From Gluconobacter kondonii (GTDB taxonomy: Bacteria > Pseudomonadota > Alphaproteobacteria > Acetobacterales > Acetobacteraceae): a stretch of 64,000 nt of DNA. Each line of letters starts with the position of its first letter. Position 1 is the first letter of the stretch. Below, one piece after another: positions 17,002 through 24,290 of this stretch. The stretch covers positions 1 through 64,000 of the forward strand of contig NZ_BEWP01000002.1 of assembly GCF_002723995.1 (NCBI RefSeq), given 5' to 3'. The translations under genes were made by a program, and so were the position numbers. The notes under the pieces were generated by a model that worked only from the letters and a program-made list of their open reading frames with translations, was not told the DNA's origin and did not search any database.

Positions 17002-17703
17002 TCATGCCGTAAGTCCCATGTCCTTATCGAGCCGTGCCGCAAGACGATAACCCACGCCGCGCACGGATTCGATCGTCACGAGGGAGCGTGCCTTTGCAAG
17101 CTGCCGCCGAATGCGGCTGACACGCACCTCAAGGGAGTTCGGGCAGTACTCGGCCTGTGCGCCGTAAACGTCATGCTCAAGTCCGGCGCGGGGCACGACG
17201 TGACCACGGCGGCGCATCAGTGATTCCAGAATGAGCGTCTCTCGGCGCTGGAGCGTGAGTTCGAGATTACCGACCCGCACTTCACGTGTAGCGGTGCAGA
17301 GGGTGAGGTCACTGAACTGATGCTGCTCTGCCGACCGGATGCGCGGGCGACGCATGATAGTGCGAACACGTGCGACCAGTTCGCGGGGGCTCACATCGCG
17401 CGTCACGCTGTCATCCGCGCCCGCTTCAAGGGCCGCGATCCGCTCGTCCTGACAATTGGCGATGAGCACGAGGAATTCGTCGCCGTCATGTCGCCGGCAG
17501 CGACAGCGCGCCTGCCACCAGACGCTATAGACGCCATCGCCACTTGTGGAATCCAGCAGGACAAGACTGTAATTCGAAGCCGTCAGGGCCTCGTTGGCAT
17601 CGTCGAGCGTCGTGAAAACATCCGCGCCGAAACCGGCGCTCTGAAGGTTTTTGGCAAGGCTGTCGGCATACCCGCTATCGGGGGACATGATCATCAGTCT
17701 CAT
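17002..17703 (-). CDS. ttsI: TtsI-like OmpR-family response regulator with an eroded receiver
   Basis: 233 residues. The ATG at 17703 has a GGAGA ribosome site; an upstream open frame to 17820 lacks these features. Receiver domain about 1-118, with the putative phospho-acceptor Asp51 in LVLLDS. The acidic pocket is reduced to one residue (SPD at 7-9), the usual Lys is Arg (VTRDVSPRELVARV), and the region after Asp51 is unusual. The C-terminal winged helix is typical (LTLQRRETLILESLMRR, SLEVRVSRIRRQLAKA, SVRGVGYRLAARL). No sensor kinase is nearby. It sits between sctV and rhcC2, matching the rhizobial ttsI-rhcC2 order. TtsI activates T3SS genes through tts boxes; the five repeats found here are its likely targets. 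Confidence 0.72.
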   Translation of the reverse strand: MRLMIMSPDSGYADSLAKNLQSAGFGADVFTTLDDANEALTASNYSLVLLDSTSGDGVYSVWWQARCRCRRHDGDEFLVLIANCQDERIAALEAGADDSVTRDVSPRELVARVRTIMRRPRIRSAEQHQFSDLTLCTATREVRVGNLELTLQRRETLILESLMRRRGHVVPRAGLEHDVYGAQAEYCPNSLEVRVSRIRRQLAKARSLVTIESVRGVGYRLAARLDKDMGLTA

Positions 17704-17734
17704 GTGCGTTTCTCCTGCAAAATCCGTTGATCTG

Positions 17735-19876
17735 TCATTGCTGTCTGGCAATGGCTGCATCGGCCCCGAACACGTCCGTTCCGATGGACGCGATGGGATG
17801 GACCGGGAATTCGTCGGCAAGGTCCTGATACGAGAGAACGGGGTTGTCGAAGCCGTTCCGGATCAGGAATCCCCTGACGAAGCGTCGCGTGTCGACCGAA
17901 CACACGATGATGGGTTTGGTGGTTTCCGCTTCCGCACCGGATTTCCCGGGGGCGTTGGCCAGACGCTCGCGGACGGCCTCCAGAAGTTTTTGGGACGCAT
18001 CCACTTCCAGCGCCAGAAACGAACCGGCTGGTGTTTCGCGGACGGACTGTCGCAGAAGCTGGTCCGTTGCCTGCGACAGAACGATCGCGGGGATCGCCCT
18101 GTGGTTCGTCGCATAACGGTGGCAGATCTGACGGGACAGGGCATTGCGGACATGTTCGGCCAGCATCGGCACCTTGTTTTCGGTCTCGCCCCACTCCACG
18201 AGCGTTTCCAAAATAAGGCGCATGTTACGCAGCGACACATCCTCTTCCACGAGACGCCTGAGAACTTCGGCGAGACGCTGGACGGGCACGAGTTTCGTGG
18301 CCTCGCGCGTCAGATCGGCATATTGTGCTTCCACGCGCTGGACGATCTGCCGCGTTTCCTGAAGCCCAAGGAAACGCCCGGCATGGCGACGCAACGCAGC
18401 ACGGAAGCGGAAAGCAATGATCCCGGCATGATCATGAAACCCTATCCCCGCCGCCCGGAGCCGCCCTTCGCTGACGGAGGGAACCCAGAGGGACGGATCA
18501 TTGGTCAGCAGAGCAACGCCTTCCTCGCCATCTATTCCGGCAAGGTCCAGATGAACCGGATCGTCATGCAGCAGAAGGAAGTCCTTGCGGAGTTCATGCT
18601 CCTCGATGGGAACGTCTTCCAGATCGATCGAAAATCGCAAATCCCCGCTGTCGTCGCGCTGTCGGAGCGTGGGGGGCGGGAACTGGAAGCCTAGATCGTT
18701 GCCGATTTCCATGCTGACGCGCGCCAGAAGACGGGTCAGACGTCCCTGATCCAGAGTGGCGTTCAGCTTCTGGCTGAGAGTAATCGCCATCAGGGGGGTG
18801 AAGTTTTCCTGAAGTGTCGTGCTGGCGTGCCCCGCCGGTGAGGCGGCGGAGAAGACATCGTCCTGCGCGCCGGGATGCGTTTCGGCGGAGCGTCGGAACA
18901 CGCGGTTCGTCAGGCCCTTCCAGTCCGGGCGACTGCCGCAGAAGAAAATTGCCGCCAGAATGAGGAAGACGGGTTTAGGAAAACCGGGGATCAGCCCCAT
19001 CGCCAGAAGCACGACCGACGCCACGCGCAGGGCGCTGCTGTTTGCGGTAAGCTGGGTCGCCATATCGCGGCCCAGATCCATGCCATGACCGCCCACGCGC
19101 GTGACCACGACGGCCGCCGTGATGGACAGCAGAAGCGCCGGAATCTGCGAAATCAGAGCATCGCCAACCGTCAGCAGCGTGTAGGTCTGCATGGCTTGAC
19201 CGATCGCCATGCCATGCTGCGCCACACCAATGCCGATCCCGCCCACCAGATTGACCACGATGATGATCAGCCCGGCAATCGCATCGCCCTTCACGAATTT
19301 CAGGGCGCCATCCATGGCACCATGCAGGGCGCTTTCGCTGGCCAGTTCCGTGCGACGGCGTCTAGCCTCGATCGCGTCGATATCGCCCGACCGCAGATCG
19401 CTGTCGATGCTCATCTGCTTGCCGGGCATGGCATCGAGCGTAAAGCGCGCCCCCACTTCGGCAACACGTTCGGTGCCTTTTGTGACGACGATGAACTGGA
19501 CCGTGGTGACGATGGCGAAGACCACCAGACCGACGACGATGTTTCCGCCAATGACGAATTCGCCGAACGTTTCAACAATCGCCCCGGCATCCGCCGTCGT
19601 GAGGATCAGCCGCGTGACCGTGACTTCAAGCGCCAGCCGGAACACGGTCGAAACGAGGATCATGCCGGGAAGCGCTGTCAGATCCAGCGGCGACCGCAGA
19701 TAGACCGCCACCATCAGAAGCAGGACCGACAGGCTGAGATTACATCCGATCAGCACGTCTGCGAAGGCTGCAGGCAGCGGCATGATGAGCATGCCAATCG
19801 TCAGGACCAGCACCAGAACGAGGGCCAGATCTTGCCGCTGGCTCATGACCCGGAAAAAGGGCGTGAGATGCTTCAT
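17735..19876 (-). CDS. sctV: SctV (RhcV) major export gate protein
   Basis: 713 residues, SctV/FlhA family, full length. The N-terminal membrane domain has about eight helices and the conserved cytosolic loop (QFIVVTKGTERVAEVGARFT, MPGKQMSIDSDLRSG, GDAIAGLIIIVVNLVGGIGI). The C-terminal nonameric ring domain runs from about residue 340 to the end and includes VQRVEAQYADLTREATKLVP and LRRLVEEDVSLRNMRLILE. It receives substrate-chaperone complexes before the SctRST pore. The start overlaps the upstream TPR gene by 4 bp; the TtsI-like gene follows after 31 bp. Confidence 0.97.
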   Translation of the reverse strand: MKHLTPFFRVMSQRQDLALVLVLVLTIGMLIMPLPAAFADVLIGCNLSLSVLLLMVAVYLRSPLDLTALPGMILVSTVFRLALEVTVTRLILTTADAGAIVETFGEFVIGGNIVVGLVVFAIVTTVQFIVVTKGTERVAEVGARFTLDAMPGKQMSIDSDLRSGDIDAIEARRRRTELASESALHGAMDGALKFVKGDAIAGLIIIVVNLVGGIGIGVAQHGMAIGQAMQTYTLLTVGDALISQIPALLLSITAAVVVTRVGGHGMDLGRDMATQLTANSSALRVASVVLLAMGLIPGFPKPVFLILAAIFFCGSRPDWKGLTNRVFRRSAETHPGAQDDVFSAASPAGHASTTLQENFTPLMAITLSQKLNATLDQGRLTRLLARVSMEIGNDLGFQFPPPTLRQRDDSGDLRFSIDLEDVPIEEHELRKDFLLLHDDPVHLDLAGIDGEEGVALLTNDPSLWVPSVSEGRLRAAGIGFHDHAGIIAFRFRAALRRHAGRFLGLQETRQIVQRVEAQYADLTREATKLVPVQRLAEVLRRLVEEDVSLRNMRLILETLVEWGETENKVPMLAEHVRNALSRQICHRYATNHRAIPAIVLSQATDQLLRQSVRETPAGSFLALEVDASQKLLEAVRERLANAPGKSGAEAETTKPIIVCSVDTRRFVRGFLIRNGFDNPVLSYQDLADEFPVHPIASIGTDVFGADAAIARQQ

Positions 19877-20196
19877 GCCGCAGCGTGCCGCGTATAGTGC
19901 GCAAAACAGGTGCGCGCTTCGTCGAGCCGACCAAGCTGATGCAGCGCCCGCGCTCTCAGAAGCGCGTTGCCCGCATCGGGAGTGGTCTCAAGCCTGTCGA
20001 GACAGTCGAGCACGACGAGGGCGAGTTCACTGCGGCGGATGACGGTATAGACATGCGCCAGCATTCTCAGACATTCACGGTCTCCCGTGCGCTGGGCGAG
20101 CACCAGCAGCAGCATGGGCAGAGCCCGCCAGGGCCGTCCGCAGCAGATATAGAGATAGGCCAAAGACAGCAAAAGATCGCGTTGATCGCTCTCCAT
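19873..20196 (-). CDS. Small TPR protein upstream of sctV (SctY-like)
   Basis: 107 residues made of helical TPR-like repeats: DLLLSLAYLYICCGRPWRAL, then ECLRMLAHVYTVIRRSELAL and NALLRARALHQLGRLDEAR. It overlaps the sctV start by 4 bp. In Yersinia-type systems a similar-sized TPR protein, YscY (SctY), is encoded just before sctV and binds both SctX and SctV. Rhizobial loci also have a small TPR gene near rhcV. I infer a SctV-associated export chaperone role from size, fold and position; homology is unproven. Confidence 0.65.
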   Translation of the reverse strand: MESDQRDLLLSLAYLYICCGRPWRALPMLLLVLAQRTGDRECLRMLAHVYTVIRRSELALVVLDCLDRLETTPDAGNALLRARALHQLGRLDEARTCFAHYTRHAAA

Positions 20197-20198
20197 GC

Positions 20199-20579
20199 CT
20201 AGCCGCCGATCAGACTGTTGGACGCCTTGAGCAACTGCTCCAGAGCCGCAAGCTCATGCCTGAGCGTCTCCAACCCACCAGGGACGACAGGTGCTGTGCT
20301 GGAGCGTGAGGAAGCCTGTTCTTCCAGCCGTCGCAGCAGTTCCTGTCTGCGGGATGGCAGAAGAACCGCCGGGTTGCGGAGATGTGGCATGATGTGGGCG
20401 TACACCGCGCCAATGACAGTGGGCGGATCGATGGTTTCGGACAGTGCGTTTTCAGGCGCAAGCGTCTGGCGAAGGGCAGCAACTTCAGCGTTCAACAGAC
20501 TGTCGTCATGCTGAAGCGACAGATCCTGCAGAGCGCGGTCGAGACGAACAGTGCCTTCAGACCAGACCCTCTGAACCAT
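20199..20579 (-). CDS. Uncharacterised 126-aa T3SS-linked protein (SctX position)
   Basis: I do not recognise the family from sequence. It is 126 residues, soluble, mostly helical (LDRALQDLSLQHDDSLLNAE, SRRQELLRRLEEQA, LRHELAALEQLLKA), with no cysteine seen and a Ser/Pro break near residues 90-100. It is followed 2 bp later by the Y-like TPR gene and then sctV. The sizes and order (about 120, about 110, SctV) match yscX-yscY-yscV of Yersinia, so an early-exported SctX-like partner is a reasonable hypothesis; a gatekeeper-type protein is an alternative. Confidence 0.5.
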   Translation of the reverse strand: MVQRVWSEGTVRLDRALQDLSLQHDDSLLNAEVAALRQTLAPENALSETIDPPTVIGAVYAHIMPHLRNPAVLLPSRRQELLRRLEEQASSRSSTAPVVPGGLETLRHELAALEQLLKASNSLIGG

Positions 20580-20615
20580 CTATACTGTCTCCGGCTGATC
20601 TACCGGTGAAGCAGA

Positions 20616-21518
20616 TCAGTACTGAAAGTTAACAGGCCGTAAACCCTTGTGCATTATTACGGTATGTTTCCGTATTTCTGAAAGAGACAATCCTGTGACA
20701 ATTTCAGTGCCGACCCGGTAGCGCTGCGAATGCACGACAATATTGGGATTTTTTCCGCTCCAGACGGCCTGAATGGGCACATCAACCGGCGCAGACTCTG
20801 GCGCAACTGAGACGTTCGAAACCCAGACCGCCTGCGTTCCGAAGGACGCATCGAACCATTTTTCGACATCCCGAAATGTTTTCATTTCCTGAGCCGAGAG
20901 ACTTCCATCGATGATGATAACGCCGGAAGAGGCACTGACCTTGAGTTCAGGAAGATGATTTTGCGTTAGCTGCTGCACAACCAGACGTCCAAGCTCGGCA
21001 TCGCTGACCGTCTGCTGGGTGGAAGCTGTTTCCAGATCGGGCGTGCGGGAAGGAGAGACGCTGGCCGTTTTGTGCGCGGGCGTTGCGGAGCGTGACAGCG
21101 CCTGCATTACGACGAGCATCAGAACAATCGCCATCCCCCCGACGATCATAAATGTGGGATTGGTTTTTCGTTTTGTATCAGGAATATCTTCGGTTGTAGA
21201 GGTAAGCGTTTCCGGCGGAGCCGCGATGGTGCCATCAGAACCCAGATGAAGGGAAACAGTGCCAAGCAGGAGTGTTGCGGGACCTGTGACGGTCGTGCTC
21301 TCACCAGACGGAAGCGCCACCGTATTCACTACGACATCCGGTGCAAGGGCCTGTAAAATATAGGTACTACCAGACTGTTGCCTGATCGAAAGATGTTGTG
21401 CCGCGATGCCGTCATCAAGCAGCGCCATGGTCGCATCCGGGCCTGAGCCGATAATGACAGGCTCTGTGCCGAACGTCATGACGGCATCGCTGTGCAACCC
21501 GTTCTGAACAACCAGCAT
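20616..21518 (-). CDS. sctD: SctD inner-membrane ring protein
   Basis: 300 residues. The N-terminal FHA-like cytosolic domain (about 1-95: GTEPVIIGSGPDATMALLDD, and AAQHLSIRQQSG) is linked to one transmembrane helix (about 122-140) and a periplasmic ring domain (LGRLVVQQLTQNHLPELKVS, GVIIIDGSLSAQEMKTFRDV). This is the YscD/PrgH architecture, here with a short periplasmic part. SctD forms the outer of the two inner-membrane rings with SctJ. It lies between the small needle-like gene and the X-Y-V block, all on the minus strand. Confidence 0.85.
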   Translation of the reverse strand: MLVVQNGLHSDAVMTFGTEPVIIGSGPDATMALLDDGIAAQHLSIRQQSGSTYILQALAPDVVVNTVALPSGESTTVTGPATLLLGTVSLHLGSDGTIAAPPETLTSTTEDIPDTKRKTNPTFMIVGGMAIVLMLVVMQALSRSATPAHKTASVSPSRTPDLETASTQQTVSDAELGRLVVQQLTQNHLPELKVSASSGVIIIDGSLSAQEMKTFRDVEKWFDASFGTQAVWVSNVSVAPESAPVDVPIQAVWSGKNPNIVVHSQRYRVGTEIVTGLSLSEIRKHTVIMHKGLRPVNFQY

Positions 21519-21626
21519 GATGCGTCCCGGCTTGGGAGGACAGGTCCTCCAGGTGATAAAAACGGAAAATGGCCCGCACGACGGGATCTGCTCCCGACAT
21601 GCAGGCCATGTCCGACGATGCGGAAA

Positions 21627-21815
21627 TCAGTCCTTCGTGAAGGCAGACTTCGCGTTGCTTTCCATCGTCTGGGCAAAGTCGTTTGCAAACGTCTGGGCGT
21701 TGGAGATTTCAGACATCTGTTCCTGCTTCTGCAGGTTCTGGTCTTCCATGGCTTCGGACTCCTGCATGATCTGCTGCATGGTTGAGTCGCTGCTGGCAGA
21801 GATGGAACCGCTCAT
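21627..21815 (-). CDS. Small helical protein, needle/pilus (SctF/NopA-like) candidate
   Basis: 62 residues from the ATG at 21815, which is preceded by GGAG at 7 bp; the ATG at 21827 (66 residues) lacks a good ribosome site and contains this GGAG. No cysteine. The polar N terminus is followed by a continuous amphipathic helical region (MQQIMQESEAMEDQNLQKQE, ISNAQTFANDFAQTMESNAK). Size, helicity and location just before sctD fit a needle or pilus subunit (rhizobial NopA, Ysc-type SctF), a component not otherwise found in this locus. No diagnostic motif was seen, so this is inferred from elimination and context. Confidence 0.5.
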   Translation of the reverse strand: MSGSISASSDSTMQQIMQESEAMEDQNLQKQEQMSEISNAQTFANDFAQTMESNAKSAFTKD

Positions 21816-21943
21816 TTTGTTCTCCATGACATTGTTAGTGACTAAAAACAGCGCCGTTTTCTCTCAGCGCCATTCGGAAATTCACATGAACTCCCGAAAA
21901 CCGTGACGTTCGTAGCGAACGCCTGAATACGCTCTGCACCCTC

Positions 21944-21970
21944 CCCGCACCCCGAAGGCGCGCGGGGCAG
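21944..21970 (-). promoter_or_regulatory. GC-rich hairpin, possible attenuator or RNA-stability element
   Basis: On the minus strand, CCCCGC pairs with GCGGGG, with further pairing around a CTTCGG-type turn, beginning about 12 bases after the stop codon of the harpin-like gene. No T-tract follows. It could protect the upstream mRNA or reduce read-through into the needle/sctD block. Confidence 0.35.
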
Positions 21971-21981
21971 AATGCCGGGCG

Positions 21982-22662
21982 TCAACCCAGTGCAGACTTC
22001 AGTTCAGACGCAGCGGAGCTGCCGTTGAACGTGCCGGACTGAATTTCGCTGGCCAGCATCTTCGCAACATCGGCAAGGCTGTTGTTGCCAGCGTTCGAGG
22101 CTTCGCGAGCCAGAGCATTGAGATTGTTGAACTCATCCGAGCCGGACTTACCGGACTGCAGGGCATCCGCAATCGTGTCGACGTTGTTGCTCAGCGCATC
22201 GACGCTGTTGCCCTGAAGAGCCTGCTTGATAGCATTGCTGCTGCCACCCTGGTCGTAGGTACCATCCGACAGGCTGCGGCCAATATTGCCCGCAACGGAA
22301 GAGTCGAGGCCGTTACCCTGCTGGCTGGCTTCCGACGAAACAGCCTGAGCATACTGCTGGAGCGTATTGCCGTTCGTGCCGTTCATGTCGACGAGCGTCT
22401 TCAGCGTTTTCATGTCATCGCTGAGATTGCCGGTCAGGGACAGACCCGTGTTTCCAACGGGTGTAGGTGTCGAAGAACCGGTACCGGACGACCCCGTGCC
22501 CGAAGCGTTGCCGCTTGCTTCCATTTCCTGCAGGAGCTGGATCAGGGCCTGCTCCATTTCCTGTGCCGTTTCCGTGCTCAGGTTCTGGCCGGTGACTGAA
22601 GTGTTGAGGTCGCCCGTGCTCATCGGGCTAAATGTTGTGTTGTAACTGTCAACCGAGGACAT
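21982..22662 (-). CDS. Harpin-like cysteine-free secreted protein
   Basis: 226 residues from the ATG at 22662, chosen because GGAG lies 7 bp upstream; an ATG at 22734 is in frame but has no ribosome site. No cysteine seen, rich in Ser, Gly, Asn, Ala and Gln. An early helix (AQEMEQALIQLLQEMEAS) is followed by a Gly/Ser/Thr linker and helical segments with repeated ALQ(S/G) and NALA motifs. Small acidic, Gly/Ser-rich, Cys-free proteins of this kind are typical harpins or helper substrates. It is the first gene after box 5 and may head the block that runs through sctD-sctV-ttsI-rhcC2. Confidence 0.62.
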   Translation of the reverse strand: MSSVDSYNTTFSPMSTGDLNTSVTGQNLSTETAQEMEQALIQLLQEMEASGNASGTGSSGTGSSTPTPVGNTGLSLTGNLSDDMKTLKTLVDMNGTNGNTLQQYAQAVSSEASQQGNGLDSSVAGNIGRSLSDGTYDQGGSSNAIKQALQGNSVDALSNNVDTIADALQSGKSGSDEFNNLNALAREASNAGNNSLADVAKMLASEIQSGTFNGSSAASELKSALG

Positions 22663-23182
22663 GCGGCTCTCCACATCAGAAAATCTGTGATCAGAGAGCA
22701 AGATATCGCTTACCCTCTTACCCGAACGTTCCATCAGATGCGGCTGCAGTTCTTATGGTCGTTTCGGTCTGACGAAAGAGATATTTGAGCAGTCTGACCA
22801 AAACCTGACGTAAATTTCTTCAGAATTAATTTCTGGGAAAAACCGGAAAATGTTCACTAAATTGCAATCAAAAAGCTACGCGGGCTTAAAAATCCGGAAG
22901 AGCGTGTTCCTGATACAGGAACGATCTGGCTGTTCCGTGAACACCTGATGACGCCAATCAGTGTTGTTGAAGTTCCGGAAAACGATTTTTAATATCTTTC
23001 AAAAAGGACTGATAAAAGAAATTTTTGAGATTTAAGAATTTATTTTCAATTAAAACGGTAATTTACTAAAAAATTTGGCTTTTCAGAAGAATTTTTACTC
23101 ACACTCAGATGTAACTTCCTCATCTTCAGAAAGTCGCATATCTTTCCGGCACATTGTTTCTATTTCGAAAAGCCGACACACC
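22663..23182. other. Long intergenic region upstream of the harpin-like gene
   Basis: About 520 bases between divergently oriented genes. It contains box 5 and an extra single GTCAG unit (minus strand, about 22769-22773). The stretch 22850-23080 is noticeably AT-rich with no gene I can support. The plus-strand membrane protein starts at the ATG at 23183; the open frame upstream to a TTG at 23075 is probably not translated. Confidence 0.5.
22793..22809 (-). promoter_or_regulatory. tts-box-like direct repeat (box 5)
   Basis: Read on the minus strand: GTCAG-GTTTTG-GTCAG-A, the most perfect repeat of the set, with units 11 bp apart, about 130 bp before the ATG at 22662. It is the only box upstream of the needle-candidate/sctD/sctV/ttsI/rhcC2 block, so it may drive that block too and give autoregulation of the regulator. 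Confidence 0.72.
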
Positions 23183-24280
23183 ATGCCAGACTTCCCCCAG
23201 AATGGTCCGCAGGACAACACCCGCTCCGTTCTGGTCGCCTTATTGGCAAGCGCGATTGTCATCAGCGCTATCTGGATCCTCAAACCATTTCTTCCAGCCA
23301 CAATCTGGGCCGTCACCATCGCGGTGACCACCTGGCCCCTGTTACACCGCCTTCAGACTGTCGTCGGAAATAGTCGCCGGATGGCGGTCTCATTGACAAT
23401 TCTGATCGCCATGCTGGTTTTCCTTCTCCCGCTCTGGCTCGCCATTACCACCGTTTCCAGTCATTTTGGCGATATTGCCGCCCTGATTTCCATGGCTTCA
23501 ACACTTCATATTCCCAATGAACCAGAATGGCTCGGCCGCCTTCCTCTGATTGGCCCGCATATCGCGCCGCTCTGGGACCGTGTTCAGCACATGCAACTCC
23601 CGGAAATGATTCAAAAAATTATTCCCGCGCCGGAAACGATGATCCACACCTTCCTGGCTTACGCCGGCAGCTTCAGCATTCTGGCCCTGCAATTCATCCT
23701 CACGCTTGTCATTCTCGGTGCTCTTCTGATGCGCGCGGAGTCTGCGACTGCCATTGCCAATACTCTTGTCACCATTCTGGCAGGCCAGCGGGGCAGGGAA
23801 ATGTTGCAACTGGCCGCCTGCACAATTCGAGGCGTGGCTTTTGGCGTCACAGTGACCGCCGTCGTAGAATCTACCGTTGCTGGCATCGGACTAAAACTCG
23901 CAGGTGTCCCCTGGGTCAGTATTCTTACCGCCGTCACATTCATGATCTGCCTCTTGCAAGGCGGACCGGGCTTTACCCTGATCCCAGCCGTAATCTGGGT
24001 CTATTTTGAACGTGGCCTCGTGCCCGCTGTACTTCTGTTTGCCGTCACGATCATCACGATTATCATCGATAACGTGCTGCGTCCGTTCCTTATCCGCAAA
24101 CAGGCCGATATTCCGCTCATTCTCATCATGCTCGGCGTTATCGGTGGGCTGGGCGGGCTGGGGCTTGTCGGCATCTTCATTGGCCCACTGATCCTGTCCG
24201 TTGCTTACACGCTGACCAAAAGCTGGATCAATGACTCCGCTCAGAAAAACCCTTCCCTCACACCTCCCACGGAACCCTGA
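23183..24280 (+). CDS. AI-2E/PerM (YdiK-like) family membrane protein
   Basis: 365 residues from the ATG at 23183. It has a polytopic AI-2E transporter-family layout with paired N-terminal helices (about 16-35 and 70-92), a central amphipathic region with the PEMIQKIIPAPETMI segment, and the C-terminal helix bundle with the family-typical LLQGGPGFTLIPAVIWVYF and IIDNVLRPFLIRK motifs followed by GGLGGLGLVGIFIGPLIL. The transported substrate is unknown; YdiK-like members have been linked to small-molecule export. It ends 10 bp before the convergent LysR gene and is not part of the secretion locus. Confidence 0.85.
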   Translation: MPDFPQNGPQDNTRSVLVALLASAIVISAIWILKPFLPATIWAVTIAVTTWPLLHRLQTVVGNSRRMAVSLTILIAMLVFLLPLWLAITTVSSHFGDIAALISMASTLHIPNEPEWLGRLPLIGPHIAPLWDRVQHMQLPEMIQKIIPAPETMIHTFLAYAGSFSILALQFILTLVILGALLMRAESATAIANTLVTILAGQRGREMLQLAACTIRGVAFGVTVTAVVESTVAGIGLKLAGVPWVSILTAVTFMICLLQGGPGFTLIPAVIWVYFERGLVPAVLLFAVTIITIIIDNVLRPFLIRKQADIPLILIMLGVIGGLGGLGLVGIFIGPLILSVAYTLTKSWINDSAQKNPSLTPPTEP

Positions 24281-24290
24281 ACCGACGACG

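Noticed and set aside
14024-17042. A complete Tad (Flp) pilus locus
   Set aside because: Only the outer-membrane parts (CpaC-, CpaD- and TadD-like) are present. There is no TadA ATPase, TadB/C platform, prepilin or peptidase, and the genes are embedded in the T3SS, so they are assigned to it.
18875-19897. A 340-codon plus-strand open frame opposite sctV
   Set aside because: The translation is Arg/Asp/His/Gln-rich low-complexity sequence antisense to conserved SctV coding sequence, with no ribosome site or family motif.
20580-20615. Possible sixth tts-like box before the 20199-20579 gene
   Set aside because: ATCAG and GACAG units are present on the minus strand, but 10 bp apart rather than 11 and without the G/T positions shared by the five accepted sites.
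21908-21920. Short inverted repeat GTTCG-TAG-CGAAC
   Set aside because: A 5-bp-arm repeat of this size is expected by chance; it has no T-tract and no partner copy elsewhere in the window.
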